A DNA stretch of 5,991 nucleotides. Source: DATNBT01 sp964579765 (GTDB taxonomy: Bacteria > Acidobacteriota > Vicinamibacteria > Vicinamibacterales > CAVVIG01). Location of the stretch: NCBI GenBank assembly GCA_964579765.1, contig CAZOIK010000332.1, positions 1 to 5,991 on the forward strand, given 5' to 3'. The notes below the pieces were generated by a model, which had not been told where the DNA came from, made no database searches, and worked only from the letters and a program-made list of their open reading frames with translations. Numbering within the stretch: position 1 is the stretch's first letter; each line of letters begins with the position of its first letter. Both the position numbers and the translations under genes were made by a program. This document shows, piece after piece, positions 4,526 to 5,991 of this stretch.

Positions 4526-4725
4526 CTGTGAGCCTCCTGAATTTCCCCAACTCGACCGGTGAGGAACGCGCTCACGAGGAGCAATCGACGTACCCGCCGT
4601 TTTCGGGAACCGGAAGGGACAAAAGGGCGAAATTCGTGGCCGCGGCGGCACAGCTGAGGCAAGGCCCGTATCACGTGTGGAAGGCCCTTACCTTGGCGTG
4701 AGGCTTGCGAATACGGCCTCCGGTC
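4526..4725. promoter_or_regulatory. 200-bp divergent regulatory region
   Basis: This region lies between the winged-helix gene (minus) and the response-regulator gene (plus) and should hold both promoters. It includes the AGGAGG site of the minus gene, a CACGTG palindrome at 4672-4677 and two AAGGCCC copies exactly 20 bp apart (4661-4667, 4681-4687). No convincing sigma-70 -35/-10 pair was found. The stretch around 4597-4635 is locally A/T-richer. Confidence 0.4.
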
Positions 4726-4736
4726 ATGTCGGAGCC
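4715..4736 (+). promoter_or_regulatory. Imperfect hairpin over the response-regulator start codon
   Basis: GGCCTCCG (4715-4722) can pair with CGGAGCC (4730-4736) with one bulged C. The loop GTCATGT holds the ATG at 4726, so the start codon would lie in a loop with paired flanks. This may reduce translation initiation, or it may favour the TTG at 4741, which has GGAG at 4731-4734. Confidence 0.3.
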
Positions 4737-5991
4737 GCCGTTGCGCATTCTGCTCGTCGAAGACGATGCCGCCTACGCCGAGCTGACGCGGACGATGCTC
4801 TGCACGCCGACGCAACCCAACGTCACGCTCGATCACGCGACCTCGGTGCACACCGCAATCGCCTGCCTCGCGCGGCAGCCGTACGACGTCATCCTGCTCG
4901 ATCTGGGCCTGCCGGACGCCCAGGAGCTCGAGGCCGTGAACAGCCTGGTCGGCGCGGCGCCCGATCTGCCGCTGGTCATCCTCACGGGCACGGAAAACGA
5001 AGTGCTCGCGCTGCAGGCGGTCAAGGGCGGCGCGCAGGACTATCTGATCAAAGGCCAGGCGACGCCGGAGCTGCTGCTGCGCGCGGTCCGTTATGCCATC
5101 GAGCGCAAGCAGTCCGAACTGCACATCCGGCATTTGGCCTACTACGACCCGCTGACGCAGCTGCCGAACCGGCGCCTGCTCATCGAGCACCTTGGCCACG
5201 CCCTCAAGCGCGCGGCGCGGACGGACACGATCGTCGGCGTGTTCTTCATCGACGTGGACAACTTCAAGCAGATCAACGACGCGTTCGGCCATGCGACCGG
5301 AGACGGCGTGCTGACGCAGGTGGCCGCGCGGCTCTCGAAGGCGCTGCGCAGCAGCGACACGCTGGGACGCCTCAGCGGCGACGAGTTCGTCGCCATCGTC
5401 GAAGCGGGCGAGCCGCGCGAGCTCGCGCTCGTGGCCGACGCGCTGCAGCGCGCGGTCAAGATGCCGCTGACGACGCCGCACGGCGAGCTGTTCGCGACGC
5501 TCAGCATCGGCGTCAGCGCCTTCCCCGCCGACGGCGAGGAGGTCGGTGAGCTGCTGCGCAACGCGGACCACGCGATGTACCGCGCGAAGGCGCAGGGGCG
5601 CGACACGGTCTGCTTCTTCGCGCCGCCGGCCGAGGCGAGCCGATCGTTTCCGCTGACGTTCACGAGCGCGCTGCGGCACGCCGCCGAACGCGGGGAGCTG
5701 CTGGTCCACTACCAGCCGCTCGTCAACCTGCACACCGGCACCGTGGACGGCCTCGAGGCGCTCGTCCGCTGGCAGCATCCGAGCCGCGGCGTGATTCCGC
5801 CGAGCGACTTCATCCACCTCGCGGAAGAAACCGATCTGATTCTCTCGATCGAGCGCTGGGTGCTCCACACGGCGATGACCGAAACGGCGCGCGATCCCTT
5901 CACGCGCTCGCTGCGCGTCGCCGTGAACCTCTCGCGCCGCCACTTCGACACCCCGGCGCGCGTGCGCCGCCTGCGCGCGCTGGTCGGCGAG
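4726..5991 (+). CDS. Response regulator with GGDEF and EAL domains (cyclic-di-GMP turnover), 3' partial
   Basis: The frame is open to the window edge (422 codons seen). Residues about 6-118 are a REC domain with acidic pocket Asp13/Asp14, phospho-acceptor Asp59 (ILLDLGLP), Thr87 (LTGT) and Lys109 (YLIKG). A helical linker (about 112-140) leads to a GGDEF domain starting at DPLTQLPNRR (141). It has the metal/substrate motif DVDNFKQIND (from Asp176), the inhibitory-site motif RxxD (Arg208-Asp211) and a signature reading SGDEF (217-221). The EAL domain begins near 310, with YQP at 329, EAL at 344-346 (LEALVRWQHP) and VNLS with Asn401; its remaining catalytic residues lie outside the window. A cognate histidine kinase is expected to phosphorylate it, setting cyclic-di-GMP synthesis against hydrolysis. 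ATG 4726 has no good RBS; TTG 4741 (with GGAG at 4731-4734) and TTG 4705 are alternatives. Confidence 0.92.
   Translation, partial: MSEPPLRILLVEDDAAYAELTRTMLCTPTQPNVTLDHATSVHTAIACLARQPYDVILLDLGLPDAQELEAVNSLVGAAPDLPLVILTGTENEVLALQAVKGGAQDYLIKGQATPELLLRAVRYAIERKQSELHIRHLAYYDPLTQLPNRRLLIEHLGHALKRAARTDTIVGVFFIDVDNFKQINDAFGHATGDGVLTQVAARLSKALRSSDTLGRLSGDEFVAIVEAGEPRELALVADALQRAVKMPLTTPHGELFATLSIGVSAFPADGEEVGELLRNADHAMYRAKAQGRDTVCFFAPPAEASRSFPLTFTSALRHAAERGELLVHYQPLVNLHTGTVDGLEALVRWQHPSRGVIPPSDFIHLAEETDLILSIERWVLHTAMTETARDPFTRSLRVAVNLSRRHFDTPARVRRLRALVGE

Noticed and set aside
3737..4531. Plus-strand open frame of 264 codons
   Set aside because: It is the complement of the MEDS and winged-helix genes. 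It has no domain and its residue composition is typical of a shadow frame.
4432..5943. Very long minus-strand open frame of 503 codons
   Set aside because: It is antisense to the REC-GGDEF-EAL gene, whose motifs are unmistakable. The composition is Arg/Val/Ala-rich with no domain.

Overview
This window comes from a GC-rich bacterium. The codon third positions are strongly G/C, Shine-Dalgarno sites are clear at several starts, and the gene families are typical of soil bacteria. Two repeat types also point somewhere: an 8-bp perfect hairpin at 1730-1749 that reads PAEAGRY on one strand and SGLSRT on the other, and a CGCAGAGA tandem-type repeat at 382-406. From memory, both resemble dispersed repeats of soil Acidobacteriota (Vicinamibacteria-like). 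That assignment is an inference and cannot be confirmed from the window alone. No rRNA, tRNA, CRISPR array, transposase or prophage gene was seen.

Layout, left to right. (1) Minus strand, 1-331: a short membrane-anchored protein starts at a TTG with a good RBS. It stops at an amber codon at 134-136, but the same frame stays open to the window edge, so it may be the front of an interrupted longer gene. (2) Minus strand, 422-1134: a two-gene operon of an AhpD-like carboxymuconolactone decarboxylase (CMD) family protein and a three-helix membrane protein, joined by a 4-nt stop/start overlap. (3) Plus strand, 1176-1631: a second, different CMD-family protein, transcribed divergently. The 41-bp gap between the two CMD genes carries a 7+7 bp inverted repeat that could be a shared operator. 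(4) Plus strand, 1715-3092: a lipoprotein with a choice-of-anchor-D (ASPM/SPD-2/Hydin-like) domain, then a secreted double-BON-domain protein. (5) 3096-3609: a small acidic protein on the minus strand and a CsbD-family stress protein on the plus strand, divergent from one another. (6) Minus strand, 3665-4525: a small winged-helix protein and a MEDS-domain sensor, separated by one in-frame TAG with no gap. (7) Plus strand, 4726 to the window end: a response-regulator/diguanylate-cyclase/phosphodiesterase (REC-GGDEF-EAL), cut off by the edge.

How the genes may work together. The middle of the window (BON, acidic small protein, CsbD) looks like an envelope or general stress group. The CMD pair suggests thiol-based peroxide or redox handling. 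The right end looks like signalling: a split one-component regulator (DNA-binding protein plus MEDS sensor) sits head-to-head with a cyclic-di-GMP turnover response regulator. The most notable points are the in-frame HTH-TAG-MEDS arrangement, the operator-like dyad between the two CMD genes, the hairpin repeat absorbed into a lipoprotein signal peptide, and the amber-interrupted gene at the left edge. I found no clear evidence of a wholly new multi-gene system.
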